A stretch of DNA of 64,000 nt. Source: Leptopterna dolabrata. Taxonomy: Eukaryota; Arthropoda; Insecta; Hemiptera; Miridae. The notes below the pieces were generated by a model that was not told the DNA's origin, searched no databases, and saw nothing but the letters and a program-made list of their open reading frames with translations. This document shows, in pieces, positions 35,657 through 48,900 of the stretch. Position numbers and translations under genes: made by a program. Location: assembly GCA_954871275.1 (NCBI GenBank), contig OX940975.1, forward strand, positions 8,060,001 to 8,124,000. The letters run 5' to 3'. Every line of letters begins with the position of its first letter. Within the stretch, counting starts at the first letter, position 1.

Positions 35657-36685
35657 TAAGTAAAAACATTTAAAAGAAAGCAAATCGTCTGAGGTGAAAT
35701 TGCAAATAATAAGCGTCAAAACCAATTTACCGCTCAAAATCAGTAAATAAATCTTTATATTTTCAGATCTCTACTATAAACAAAACTTCAACGAACAAGA
35801 CTAGCTTTTAACGGTTAGGGTGTTGGTGACTATAAAAATGAGGGTATACTCTTACTTCTACCTCGAGGTATAAAAACCGAACTACGAGTGGTTAGTAATT
35901 AACTTACAATAATATACTTTTACCTATTAAAAAAGTTGTAATACAGCACCTAGATTTGGAAAAGTTGTTCACATTTAAAGCAAAATGCATTAGCAGGGAT
36001 TTAGATGAACCAATCTTAGAATACGTTCTTTCTTTAACAATATTTTCAACATAATAAGCCTATTCACACATGGCGTTCAATTTCGCATCAACATGAAAAC
36101 TGAAAATAGAGACTGTTTAGAACAAATACGAACAAACAGATTGGGTGAAAACAAATCGCTCGGTGGTGGATAGGAACATACCTACCTATGGCCCAAGTTG
36201 TAACTTACCTATGCTCAGAAAATGCTTCGAATCATTCCAAATTTTTGTCGATTATTTTACCCAACTACCTTATCGAAGGTTTCTATACAACGACATTAGG
36301 TAAACAGATTCAATAAAAAACATTTGTACGAGAAATTGCTTTTTTGATCTTGAAATTTTCATTATAGTTTTTTTTTTGAGCAATTCGATGGGCGACTGAG
36401 ATGATTGAACAACACTACTGTTGACTTTTATGACACCTCAGTAATAATTAATTAGCTTATTTGTGCTTCATTGTAGCAAATCTTAGAATGGTCAATTTAT
36501 GATGGAGTTCCCAGGATCGATCCCTGGGGGCCTATTCACTAAGCCAAAGAGATCTCTTTTCGGTTCGACTCTATTTTGGCAGAAGAGATGTTTATAGTAT
36601 CCACGACAGGGTTATTCAGTAGCTTCTAAAAGAGAGAGTTGGTGGCCATCTTGGCATTTACGATCTCTTTCAGAAGCGACACCTA

Positions 36686-37888
36686 TAGTCCATGAGATGT
36701 GAGAATAGGACCAGAAGTTCTCCCTCAAGACCTGCTGACCCTGTTGGGGGTAACCCCTTCAGCGGTTTTCAGGCGTGCCACTTGAAAGGGAAAATATTAC
36801 CTAAGGTACCAGCTCCCTCATTACCCACTTGTTTTCGGTCTGAGCCACTTCGTCATCGGTCACCGACGCTCAACTTGCATTTTTCTCGCTTTTTCAGTCG
36901 TTTGTATAAACGCACTTAGTCTCATTGGTTTCGATCTTGACTTTTCAACGGACTTACGCATTTTGGTTTATGGTTTCGTAGCGTCAGTTCTCGGAATTTA
37001 TTTGGTTTTTTATTTAGACAAGCTTGTGTGTAATGGAATCACTGGTGGATTCGACAATCAAAATTCCTCCCGGTCTTCGGACGGTGATCAAGAGTGGAAA
37101 ACCACTCAAATCGCAAGCACGCTGCTTGTTTTTTCGAGTGTGGAAGTTCTTCCAAAAAGAAAAAGAACACCAGGGTCATTTGAAAAACATCAACAAAATG
37201 ACGGAAAGAGTCTGCGACGGAACTGGCCTCAACAAGAACACAGTAACCACGATCTTGAGGGAAGGGAAGTCTGGAGGTGAATTAGCTTTCGAGACGCCTG
37301 GTAAAACGAAGCCCAAGAAATGTTTAAAAAGGGGCATACATTCGTTCAATCATATGGCTATTCGCAATCACATTTTGTGCCATTTCAAGGCGAAATAAAT
37401 ACATCTTTGCCAGTTAGGGATTTTGAGGTCTTAAAACGTAAGGCAGATGCGGTGAGATAGTGGAAATCCATTTTCAAAACAAGACTTATCAAATGAAATA
37501 GTCTATTCCACAAAATATTATAAACAGAACTGTAGACCGGTACCATTATCAATACAATATACTGATACAAGAGTTTTTTATTGATTTAATTTTTTTATTT
37601 TTAAGCTCTGTTTCGCTGGGAATGAAAAGGACAGACATGATGCATGGAAAAAACCTTTGAATCGATTGCTGGAATTGAATTGAGGCCCAGAAAATGTTTG
37701 AAACATCTATTTTTGACTCATCTCGATTGTGAGCACTTGAGGGAGGCGTAAAACTCCCGGACCAGTAGGGAATATTCCCTCCCAAGTGGCAACAGTGGTC
37801 CGCTCTGGGAGAAAGGGCGGTGCTTAAGGCTCCCCGATGGTGGGGGGCCATTTTTTTGGTCAGTCCTACTCTCACATCTCACTGACTA
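36686..37888 (+). mobile_element. Tc1/IS630-like element with TA target duplication
   Basis: 1203 bp with ends TAGTCCATGAGATGTGAGA and TAGTCAGTGAGATGTGAGA (minus strand), flanked by TA at 36684-36685 and 37889-37890. Uninterrupted copy 1 of the surrounding MITE shows the empty sequence GCTAATTAGGTGTC. It carries only the N-terminal part of a transposase (37024-37398). Confidence 0.72.
37024..37398 (+). pseudogene. IS630/Tc1-like transposase N-terminal (HTH) fragment
   Basis: A frame of about 120 residues reads FFRVWKFFQKEKEHQGHLKN, then TERVCDGTGLNKNTVTTILR and HSFNHMAIRNHILCHFK. This is the helix-turn-helix plus linker found at the start of a common insect IS630-like transposase family (V-NYF--E, T-RIA--TGVSE-TV--I-+E, D-F---AIR--IH-FY). 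The DDE domain, seen decayed at 381-961, is missing. Confidence 0.5.
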
Positions 37889-39089
37889 TAATTAGGTGTC
37901 TTTTTTCGAAAGAGAGAGTCACTTTCTCATTTCTCGATTGTTTGATAGTGACATTGTTATCATCCTTCGTTCATCCACTACTACATTGGTTATTTTGAAG
38001 TGTGTTTTTTCATCTCTTAAAGGTAAGTTGATTGTTCATTATAAATAGACACATATTATCGATTCATGAGTAAAAACGTCTAAGTAGGTACAGGTTGAGA
38101 GCTATTCAGTAAAATAGACGAACCTGGGAAACACTGGAAGAGACTGTTTCCCAAGGGAGATCTCTCCCAGGAGATTTTCAAAATAGATATCTATTTTCAC
38201 TATCTCTTTTCATGAAAAGGGGTTCGGAGGCACAATTTTCAGCCAATTTCCATTACACCTCCATCCCACTTTGCGCGATTCAATTTCCAAACAGGCTTCA
38301 CAGGTGTTGGGATGTTTACAGCTGGTCCTACCACAGATGCTTATAAAAGGGGATCTACAATCCCCTAATAATATACATCTTTCTAGGACTGATGGGATTA
38401 TGTTTTCTCTTCCAGAATATACAAGTGACGTGCACCCATATCACTTAGGTACCTATGCAACAGGATGTTTTACAATTACCAATAACCTTCCCTAAAGAGG
38501 TAGGAGGGGTTTTTTAGTTTTAAGATGCGAGGCCACTACCAAACATGGTCAGTCCGCTGGTACTCTAGCACACTTATTTTAGCTTTAACAATTTTAATTA
38601 AAACACTTTCTTCGATGGAAGAAAAATTAGGAGGTTTTCAGCTCATCACAATCGACAGACACAGCAAAACACGACAGTGAAGTGAGGAGTGAGATCGCGG
38701 GATACAGGTTTCTAGGTTAGAATGGACAACAGTGTTGCCTAAAAGTTGCTTTATATTCCATGGAACTACATTATCCATGAATCAAACTTCATGGATTTAT
38801 AGTGTCCATGAGTGGTTTGCCGTGGATTTCTCGAAGTATTCAGGGCTAACTTTGAAGTTACCAAGGTTACCCAAACAATCGATTCTATCAAGGTACCCTT
38901 TCTTGAGAAAACTTTTTTGGGCGCTCCTGCTGCGAACCCCAGGGTTAGGTTAACTATCACGGATACAGATTTTTTTTTTTTGAACCGGGCCTTGGGGATT
39001 TATGCAAGAAAAGTGATCGAATTCAAAATTACTGGTGACTGAAGTTACAAGTTTTAGTGTCACGGAAAATAACCCGATGTTCCGTGTCA

Positions 39090-39700
39090 TTCTTTTCTAT
39101 CAGTCCAACTACTCCAGATTTCTCCGATAGTATGGCTAGGGATGTTGTTCCATCTTGTGTGAGGTCCAGACCACATATTTAAGAATAAGGATCACCACCG
39201 ATTCGTCACTGTCGGATCGTAGCTGCGGGAAAATTCTAACATGGAGAATGTACAATTTTTGTGGGTTACCTACAGATTCTCATTTTTTGACCGAATTCTG
39301 TTCAATAACGGAAATGAACACTGACCCGCACAATGAAGGTGTTTATGTCTGAAATTCTGAAAGAAAACGAAATATGAATTTCTGAGTTCCCACTAGAAAA
39401 GACATTTTAGGTAAATTGCAGAGTAGTTCTACTCAAATCCCGCTTAGTGCATCACTTTAAACGATGCACAGAACAACAATGGATGGATGGATGGAACCGC
39501 AAATTTATAAATATAAATTTAAAAAACATGCCCTCAAAATCAAACGGAGAGAAAATCATGGCAACGGTTCTTGAAGGTTGCTATTTCTCTTGTTGGATTG
39601 TTGGCAGCATTGAGAACCTTCGCCTCCGAGGCTTTGCTCCGCTACTTGGGCCAACAGTCAATCAGATGTCAATAGACCTGATGTCATTTTTTGCCACATT
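39090..39700. repeat. Dispersed repeat R, copy 2
   Basis: Diverged direct copy of 28230-28890, with shared words such as TCAAAATCAAAC and CAGATGTCAATAGACCTGAT. Non-coding. Confidence 0.6.
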
Positions 39701-40920
39701 TTTACTGTTAATCAACCGCATTTAAAAAATATACTTATTTTTGAAAAAGGGCTTCAAACTACCATTTTTTGAAGAGTTCTGAATATATATATTTTATTTC
39801 AAACAAATTTTTTGGCAAAAATTCCCCATTGGCAAAAAGGAATTGCGATTTATCGTGTTTCTGTCAGAGGAAAATGGTCTGCAAATTCTGACTGGAGCTC
39901 ACTGCTCGGCTCAAGTGTATATCCCACGTCAAAGAGTCATTATGACTTTTTCACATAGGTTTATGTTTACTGGAGTTACAACAGTTACAATCACCCTTTA
40001 TATTCCCCACCAATCTGCACCTACATTTCTATAAGAACTGTTTGAGACACAAAAGGGTAATTTATCCTCAAGTCAAATTATTTCTCACTTGGAGATATTA
40101 CATGAATCACCATCGTTCTGAACCGTGGTGAGTGCCTCAAGAAAGCTCTGCAACCCACTCCATGATTTGCCACAAAGAAGCGAAAGCTATTAGGTTCTTA
40201 CTGGGGCAACAAACCCGTGTTTATTGGTGGGTTGGCCTGTCATTTAAAATGATCAAAAAAATAGACAAGTATTTACACTAATAGACTCCCAACCATCGAG
40301 CACATTTGCGTCGAGCAAAAACGTAATAACCGAACTGACATCAGATCGCTTATGTAGGGTACTTCTAGCTTAAATGAATTCCAGCGTCTCGATAATTAGT
40401 GATGTAGGGGCGTTAAAAAGTATCTAGTAGGTATACAATTAAATATTATAATAGTTACTTTGGCAATTAAGCATGATCCACTAGAACTTCTCAGTTCCAA
40501 AATAAATTTTCTTGCTTTTTTTTGCTTCCAAATGGGTAGTTAAGCTAGAGATTTTCCACTGAAACTGTTCTTAAACTTGGCTTCGGGCATGGTTGGGCCA
40601 ATCACAGCTTCCTCTAATAACGCGGTACATGGGCATTAATTTCAACTGACTGATATTAATGGGCAAGAAAAAGACTCGGAAACTACACCTTAAACCGGGG
40701 TCAACTGGGAGGGGAAGTGAAGAAAGAAAAAAGTTGCATTCAGCTAGATTTCCTAACTATTTTGAAGAATTTGTATGTAGCGTGTCAGCAACTATACTGC
40801 CGCGAGTTATTTTTCTGCGTAGCAATAAAATTGCCTCGAGTTGTTAACGTCTGGCAATATTCATTCGGCACAATGGAGAATGGACGCGCATTTTCTTTTC
40901 CTTTCAAATAATTGAAGGTC
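39701..40920. other. Gene-free stretch
   Basis: No gene, transposon end or repeat array recognised on either strand; only short AT-rich open frames. Confidence 0.4.
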
Positions 40921-40922
40921 TA

Positions 40923-41591
40923 GGATGGGCGTACACTAGGTCGGTGGAGAGGAGCGGAGCGGCACAGCGCCGAAATCGTGTTCTAGAAATATAATGGAAA
41001 ATGAATGAGAGCCCGTCCACTGGGTTGGTAGAGCGGCGCGGTGCAGGGCGGTCAAAAATTTTCTGCGCTATATCACCCTGGGAACTTCTACAGCCGGGCG
41101 CGGCACAACGCTGACTTCCGCAGCGCCACCCCCGGTGACCTGATGAACGGAGATCAGGGCGGAAAAGTTCCGACCTTGGTAACGCTGGGCACTCGCGACT
41201 TGATTAAATTGGTTAAACAAAATTTGTCCTGTGACATTCTGAAATAGTTCATGAGCTTATTCCTGTCTTTCAGTGGGTCTTCAAAAAGATGGTGAAATTC
41301 TCCGTATGTTTGACGTTTTGTGTCGATCTCATGGACCCGTTTCCTCTTCCTCTTTCTGCCCCTATGTTCTTCCTCTTCAGCTTCGAGTGCCCCTGCCAAT
41401 ACAAACATTTCTTCATCTTCAGAAAACATTTTGTTCAAGATGTGCACAGCTCGACGATCAACGTGGTACTGGCGAAAAGTAGGGATAGTTGGGAGCGGCC
41501 GACCTGATCCACCCATAGTTTCGCTCTGTAGTTGACGAACCTCGAGCTTTCGGCTCCGCTCCACCTCACGGACCTAGTGGACGTCCAGCTT
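40923..41591 (-). mobile_element. PIF/Harbinger-type element
   Basis: Imperfect inverted ends: GATGGGCGTACACTAGGTCG left; GGACGTCCACTAGGTCCGTG right (minus strand), each followed by a GGAGCGGAGC block. A clear target duplication is not visible, so the borders are approximate. It contains a 136-codon minus-strand Harbinger N-terminal frame. Confidence 0.55.
41154..41564 (-). pseudogene. PIF/Harbinger (ALP1-like) transposase N-terminal exon
   Basis: A 136-codon minus-strand frame. The diagnostic block is RKRKRVHEIDTKRQTYGEFH, then HLFEDPLKDRNKLMNYFRMS, the Harbinger pattern W-H-I---R---GEYHHLF--L--D---F--YFRM. The upstream part is acidic and linker-like. The 3' part ends near the element border without the DDE nuclease. 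Confidence 0.65.
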
Positions 41592-42777
41592 TGATGGATC
41601 GGAAATGAACGGAAGTAGGTGCAAAGGGAGAACCAAGTAAGAGGGGTAAACGTTCCAGATGACGCCACGCGTCTTTTTTTTAGCTTACTCCTGCCAAACT
41701 ACTCGGATTTTAGAGCTGAAAACTGGAATATAGGGGTTTTCGAGGGTGCTGAATCCGATTCTGAGGTCAAAAGCAGCAAATTCCGACCCACGTCCATTCC
41801 TCTATGAGGCGAAGGGATTTCTGAGACACAGAGAAACCAAATTTTTCAGATTTACAGAAAGGCGCGGCTATACCTTCGCAAATCCGCAAGAACTGTCCCG
41901 AGTCCTACAAACCACCATTTTGCACATTACGCACCAACTTGAGGTGTGGCCCTATACATTGCCTTTAACATCAACAAGTCCATAATATATTTTTCAAACT
42001 TTCAAAATCCTTAACATTATAAACATAGCCATTATTATCACATTCTGTTGGAATCTTTGGGCTGCCGTCAAGGTATACATCAGATCTGCAATTATGGTGC
42101 AATGAGAATTGTCGACAGTAGGCAACTTTGCACCAGTAATACTTGATAGTGGAATATTGGAGAGTACATTTCATGGAGTCACTTCCCCCGTGTACTATCA
42201 ATGCAGACTCTGACGGCCAACCAAAATGCTGCCATTATCCCTAATGTAATCAGCTCCAGCTGTTTTACTTGTATTTCATGTCACACAAAAATCGAGCGAC
42301 ACCTGATAGAATCTCACAGAGATCCTCAGGCCTTCAAGTTTCCTTCCAAGCTTCAGCAAACGAAAATTACTGGTGGGCATGTTGGTTTGCATCATGGAAC
42401 TGAAGTGATTCTCATTTTTATACTGTACAGCATTTTGGATTATTGTATTAGAAAATCTCACCTGGCTGAAAACCTAAAATCCTCTTGTTTACTGAAAAAC
42501 AAGTGAAACAAACCTTCAGCAAAGAAAAACCCTTGGCCATATTGAGGACCTCTATCGCCTATCATAAAAAGCAGACTGCGGCGGTGACATGTATGGTTGA
42601 CCAGGTGGAACTACAGCAATAGCTCTCCAGGTTCTACACTGAAAGGGAGTAGCTACTCACAACCTGTGGTGCAAAGTTACCTTCTTCTTCTACAGCTAAT
42701 TATTCACCCTCACCACAATGGAGTAAAGAAAATAAAAATAAAATTACGATTTCTCAGGAGTTTCTACTCGGCAGATC
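41592..42777. other. Gene-free stretch downstream of AMPK beta
   Basis: No gene recognised; it should include the 3' untranslated region of the AMPK beta gene at its right side. No canonical AATAAA was seen on the minus strand in the first 200 bp past the stop. Confidence 0.4.
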
Positions 42778-42954
42778 TCAGATGGGTTTGTAAAGGAGAG
42801 TCGTGACGTACTTCTTCTTATAGCGATGAGTAGCACTGAGAACCATGACGCCATCTTTGATGGAAAGCGCGTACATGTGGTTCAGCATCACGTGGTTTGG
42901 CTCGGGTAGAAGTGTTGGCTCGCAAGAGATGGGGGTGTCCTTATTCAGTATGAC
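42778..42954 (-). CDS. PRKAB: AMPK beta coding exon 4 and stop
   Basis: Acceptor TTTGTAG. Encodes VILNKDTPISCEPTLLPEPN to KKYVTTLLYKPI and TGA at 42780-42778, the highly conserved alpha/gamma-binding C-terminus. Confidence 0.95.
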   Translation of the reverse strand, partial: VILNKDTPISCEPTLLPEPNHVMLNHMYALSIKDGVMVLSATHRYKKKYVTTLLYKPI

Positions 42955-45900
42955 CTACAAAAACGAATCGATGGATGTAGGCAATGAAAATAGATTTGTA
43001 TCAGTAGATGTAGGTATTGAAAATACAAATCCACTGTGCGTAAGTGCGTCTTAAGCTGGGTACTCACATTAAATAAAATGGGCTATTTGCATGAATTTTT
43101 AACTTTTTTTAAATCGAAAGTAAGAACCTACATTGCTAAAGAAACCTGAAAATGAAGGCTGTTCATTAAAACAATCGTCACACCAAAGGAATGCTAGTTA
43201 CACGGTGGACCATGCCACTCGTCCTTGTTGTCACAACATAGTCACTGTACAACATTCTAGTATAAATAAATTTTATTTATACCTACTTTGTGTATGCTCG
43301 ATGTATTTCATACACATTTCGATGGTAAATTTGCAAAACCATGTAAGTACTTTTTTGGAAATTTTACAGGAGACTGATAAAAAGGCCTGGTTTTTTCAAC
43401 TGATCAGCGGTAAAATCCATGTAAGTCCAACTAAATGAGGCAATCAAATCCATGTATGTCTCCGACAGAGCCTTCAGATCAACGATAAAGGCTTGTTATT
43501 GCGGTTCCAGCTTTATATCTCCTTCGGATCTTAGTTGAATAAGTAAAGATCTAAATTTTATTTTAAAAACTCTTGAAAAAGACAAAACTACGTTTTGCAG
43601 AGGTCCACAGACAGCAGACCGGAATATTCAGACATACATGGTCTTACAAGGACAAAAGAAGGTTTCAGACTTACAGCGAGCATAGAGTAGTTATTATTCA
43701 ATTTCATCCCAAGTTTACAGTTTTGGCGGATCAAGAACCTCATTTTCTACCTGGAAAGCTCAAAACCTAATTTTCGTCAAGTGGGCCATAGGTACACGGT
43801 TTTGCAGATTTACTATCGATTTGTAGTGTTCATTAACACGTTCCGAGCGGAATGGATCGATCGATCCAAGGCCTGCCGTTCAATTCACCCAGCCTGGATC
43901 TATCGATCCAGCTACGGGGAGCGTTTCTACGCAACATTCTGCTCTGAAACTGAACTATCGCGCACTCTAGTGACTGCTGAGTTTAGTACCTTTATTCTAG
44001 ATGATCTGACCTCCGAGAGACTGCGTTCCGTTTCGTTATTCCAAGCCGTTTGTTTACCAACATTTTCTCGCCGCGTTTGGATGATGTTTTCGGGTACAAT
44101 CTCCAGTTTTGTTGTGATTATTGCGTTCCTTTTTTCCTCGAGGAATCTGTTTCAGTTCCCCTTTGGCATCCAACCACGGTAGGCCGTTATTCATGAGTCT
44201 AGGCCTCAAAAGACCGCCGATTGTATTGCGGGTTTCCTATACTGCCGAAGTGCGATACAACGTCTATAAATCAATGATTTTCATCCAATTTCGGTTCCAC
44301 ATTGTAGTTTTCGTTCATAACTAATCATGATAAGCAGTTATCAACAAATAACTCGAAAAAACGGGTGCCGTCACAGAGAGTCTCCACCAAAACCCGCCGA
44401 TTGTATTGCGGGTTGCATATTCCGTCGTACGTTACCGCCGAAGTGGATCGATAGATCCAACGTCTATAAATCAATGATTTTCATCCAATTTTGGTTCACA
44501 TTGTAGTTTTCGTTCATAACTAATCATGATAAGCAGTTATCAACAAATAACTCGAAAAAACGGGTGCCGTCACAGGGAGTCTCCACCAAAATCGGCGCCG
44601 CTCGGAACGTGTTAAGTACCTACCTACTATTATTTTAGAAACTATGGTTTCCATACCACTGTATAAACCGCTTTCAATAAAAATGAAAGGCAGTTAAGTT
44701 TCCATACTGTCCGTGTTCTGCTTGTGTCCTGCTTGTTTGGGAAATTTTAGCATGGAACATGCTTTACCCTTGACCTACCAGCCCGAAACCGACAGTCACG
44801 AAATAGCGATAAGAAATCACTGTCACGAAAGTAGCACGGCAGTTTCTATTCTTTCCTATTTAACCAATGATGCTGAAATTTGAAACGGAGCCTCTTTGGA
44901 ACTACTGGGTAACAGTGACAAGGTACGGAGCCATCCTGATCAGCTGAGTAACCTCTGAGGCTAAATTCTTTCCTATTAAACCTACCATGACTTCCCTGAT
45001 TTCTCCGAGACTTCCGTTCATGCAGATCAGGTGTCTCAGATACGAATACTGTAGTAAAAGCATTGTAGTGAATGTATGGTTGACGCACGTCCACTACGAG
45101 GGGCTTCGAGGTAGGTCGTGCCCGGTTTGGTTATAGCGCAGTGCTACCACCATGCCCGGGATCTTTTAGGATGCTTGTCTGGTTTGGTTATAGGCGAACT
45201 ACCACCATGCCCAAGATCTTTTAGGAGGCGTTGCATGGTTTGGTTATCGTACACGACCACCATGCCCAGGAACTTTTAGGTTTAAGGAGAGAGATGAGGA
45301 GTGAGGAGAGAGAGAGTCAGCGACTAGAGGAGAGTGTAGAATGGTTGGAAAGGCGAAGGAGGCGAGTATTTATAGCCCTTAGGGCTACCCCTCCATCCTA
45401 CAGCTAGTGGAGGATGGTGGGGATCCCCACTGGGTTCCTCGGTTCCCCTGCGTCTCCCGTCCCCACTTCTATGTTTATTTGGCGAGATCTTAATTTCACA
45501 AGGAGTGGTTCTGGGAGGATGCCACGACAAGCATCATTGGCCAAATTGTCAATTTAGTCGACGTGAATAGCATGGTTTCACAACTACATCGACACCTAGA
45601 TTTACGTCCAGGCAGAAAATCAAATTACAAACCATCATTTCGAGTTTCATTTTCACAACAGTTCACAGTTTTACTGTGGAGTAGATAGGATGACAGAGCG
45701 AGGAAGAGTGGAAGTGTAAGCAGTGGCGGGTACAATTGGGGGAGAGGGGGTCATGAACAGCATAGAAATCACAACATGCAAAAAATAAATATAAAAAACA
45801 AACATATATACCTACCTACTGATAAAAAATATAACCAGTAGCGGTGCCTCTGAAAACGGTGGAGCACCAATACAGAATACAAAACCAACAGATTTTTCTA

Positions 45901-48900
45901 TAAAATACCTCAAGGCAACAACACCCTTCCTTCCTTTCCCTTTATTTACTGATAGAGTGATATTCAGCAAAGGCTTATCTCTTCCTAAACTTTTAATCAA
46001 CAATCTATTTCGACTTTAAATTAGCCACCGGACTCATTTGTTGAAGTACAAAACTATAGTAAACCAAAATACAACGAAACAATGACCCGTCGGCCGGTAT
46101 CTAATTGAATGGAGAAGCTAGCCTACTTACCTGTGTCACGACGCCGATTAATGCACAAGACCACAAACAGCTAACAGGACAAAACGCATGTAGGTACCAC
46201 AAATACAAATAAGTCACCGGAATCGGACCAAAAACAAGTGCACAAAATTCGACGTAAAAAATGGAAAACTGACAACAAACTCAACAGAGAAAGGGAATGT
46301 GATTCACGAGACAACAAAAACAAATCGGAAGACGATGAAGCATCTCGTATCGAGATGACAAACTGAATCGAAGGGATCAAATCGATTGTGAAAAGGAATG
46401 ATTTTGGGGTGGAAATCAGATTATGGGGACTGGGCCCAAAGTGGGTGTGGTGAACTACATTTTTACTTGACTGAGCATGCGCGGATGGGCCACTTTTCTC
46501 AGTTGCCATGGGAACACTAGGTCCCAGGACCTGCCAGTTTCAGGAGTCTAGGTTTCAATTTCGATTGCAGGACATCGATTACTGTCGCTTTATTCCAATA
46601 ACATGCTTGGTCTATGGAGTGAACATGAAGGAACCACCATTGATGCTCTAGCAGAATATGCACAGCCAGAGAAATCTAGCAGGTCGCTGGTAAACTTTGT
46701 GAAAAAAGCTAGGTACAGTGTACGGAGGGAAATTCAAACGCCAACTGAACACGATTGGATTTCTTTTACTCAAGTGTTTTTGGGCGCCGGAGCAGTGGCC
46801 TTATGGACGCAACGCCTCTGAATATAATATTTTTGGTTTATTATTCTGTGAATAATACGCCTCTGTATTCACTCAGCAAACAAATTTTATAACACCCCCT
46901 CAAAATTTTTTCTTTTACGTTTCAAAAATGCAATTCTTTTACGTTGTGGGTATATTCCAACATGCAATGTCCGCCCACCGTACACCGTCCGCCGTATCAT
47001 CCATATCTACTCTAATTTCGGTCTAAAAAATTCGTTCTTTCGCACACAGGCTCCATTGGGGCTCTAGCTGTGTCCCGAAACTTTGCAGCTTGATCGGAAT
47101 ATACCCAGGGTTTTATGGATGAAAAATGGGGTTTTTTGGTGTTTTAGTAACATGAGCTTGTGCGGTATCGTTTTCCATGTTTTTCAGGACGAGGAGACGG
47201 AATATGAAGTCGGTTTTGACCATAGAGTGGAAAATTGAGGTTTTAACCAAGTTTCAGCCTCAAATTTATGTTAAAATGTGGTCTAAAATCGTCGTTCTTC
47301 TGCACACAGTTTGGGTCCCCATTTGGAACCTAGTTGTGCTCTGAAGCTCGGCAGCCCGATCGGAATACACCCAGGGAGGTTATGGGTGAAGAATGTGTGT
47401 AAAAATAGGGTTTTTCTAAGGTTTTTGAGGTTGTCGTCAACATGAGCTTGTGAGGCATGGTTTTTCCAAGTTTTTTAAGGCGAGAAGACAGAACATGAAG
47501 TTGACTGACCAAAAAGTGAAGAATTGAGGTTGTAGTAAGGTTCCGCTCTCAAAATTCATTTTTTATGAGTCAAAAACCTGGGAAATAGTCTGAAATCACC
47601 ATAAACTTGCATAATAACATTAAAATTAGTATCAACAGGTGAATAATGACAATTAAATGGCACTATCAATTATCAAAGATAATCTGTCGAAAATAGGAGC
47701 CTAATTCGTGTATGGGGGGAGGGGGGGGGGGGGGCAAAATTGGTAGAAACTTAAAATTAGCTATTTCAATTATTGCACATGAACGAAACAATAAATGTAT
47801 TTCCAGCATTTCTGTAGGTATGTCCGACAGAATAATAAACCCATGTGAAAAGGACTTTGCAGCGTTTTACCGTCTAGTTCCTCCGTCGTTACTTGAGCAA
47901 CTTCTTTCCCGATTACACATGGGAGTGAAATAGTCAAAATAAATAAAAACCAAGGGAGCTCACCTGAAGAAGATGTGGCGGGAGAATGGGAGGACCAGAC
48001 GTCTTTTCCCACGGGTTGTTCGTCGGGATCGTCTGACAGTAGTCGCCTATTGGCGCGTGATTGGCCGCCGTCGTTTCACTGTCGGCCGCCAAAGCCTGGA
48101 ACACCTCGAAATCCGCCGTGTTTTTGACGGATATGAGATTGGACTTGGTGCCAGCATCCGTTTCAACGACCTTCCGAGTGGGATCGTGCATCCATTCGCC
48201 GTCGACACAATACTTGAACTGATGTTCGCCCTCAGGAAGGTCGATGATGGTGACAAAGTCCCCGTGACTCTTCACCATTGGAATGGTCTTCCAGTCGGAA
48301 AATGTCCCGCTGATAAGGACCTGGAAATGTAAGTGAGCTAATTTGATAGCATAATAAATTACCTGGGGCCCGTTCCTAAAGACTTTCACTCTTCACTCTT
48401 CAAATCCACACTCTGCACTTTGCGAACGAATTTCCGTTCCTAAAGAACGCTCTTGATATGAAGTGTAGAACTGCAGAGTTTTACCCTGTTTTGAACAGTT
48501 CCGTTCCTAAGGGGTTATCTTTCGCAAAGTGAAGAGTCTGCGTTGCAAACGAAGATTTTACAACATTTTTGCAGAGTCCCAAATGACTGCGGTAGAATGA
48601 CATACTTTTTAAATAGGTTTTTATGTTTTAGTTCTTCGTTAAATACAGTGTTTAGTAGTATCAATAAAAATAAGAGAATTCAGTCTCTCGGTTAGGTCTA
48701 ACTGTGGTCCAATTAGTGTGAGGACAATCATATATAATAGCACCGAAGTTAGCTCCACTAACGCCATCAAAATACTCTACATTTGGGAAGAAGGAAAGGT
48801 TAGGAAGCGACGGGTTGTTGCTGTTTAGTGGATAAAATACCTAATTTTTTTAATGGAAATTTTCCGATACTTCTCATCAGAGGATGTTGAACATGTTTGA

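Larger units (their letters stand above)
36527..38222. mobile_element. GGGGCCTATTCAC MITE, copy 2, interrupted
   Basis: The left end GGGGCCTATTCACTAAGC matches copy 1 at 19245; internal words such as TATTCAGTA and GATTTTCAAA match too. The right end is eroded. It is split by a 1203-bp element at 36686-37888. Confidence 0.65.

Noticed and set aside
36505..36530. B-box-like word GGATCGATCCC beside the second GGGGCC MITE
   Set aside because: No cloverleaf can be formed from the upstream 60 bases.
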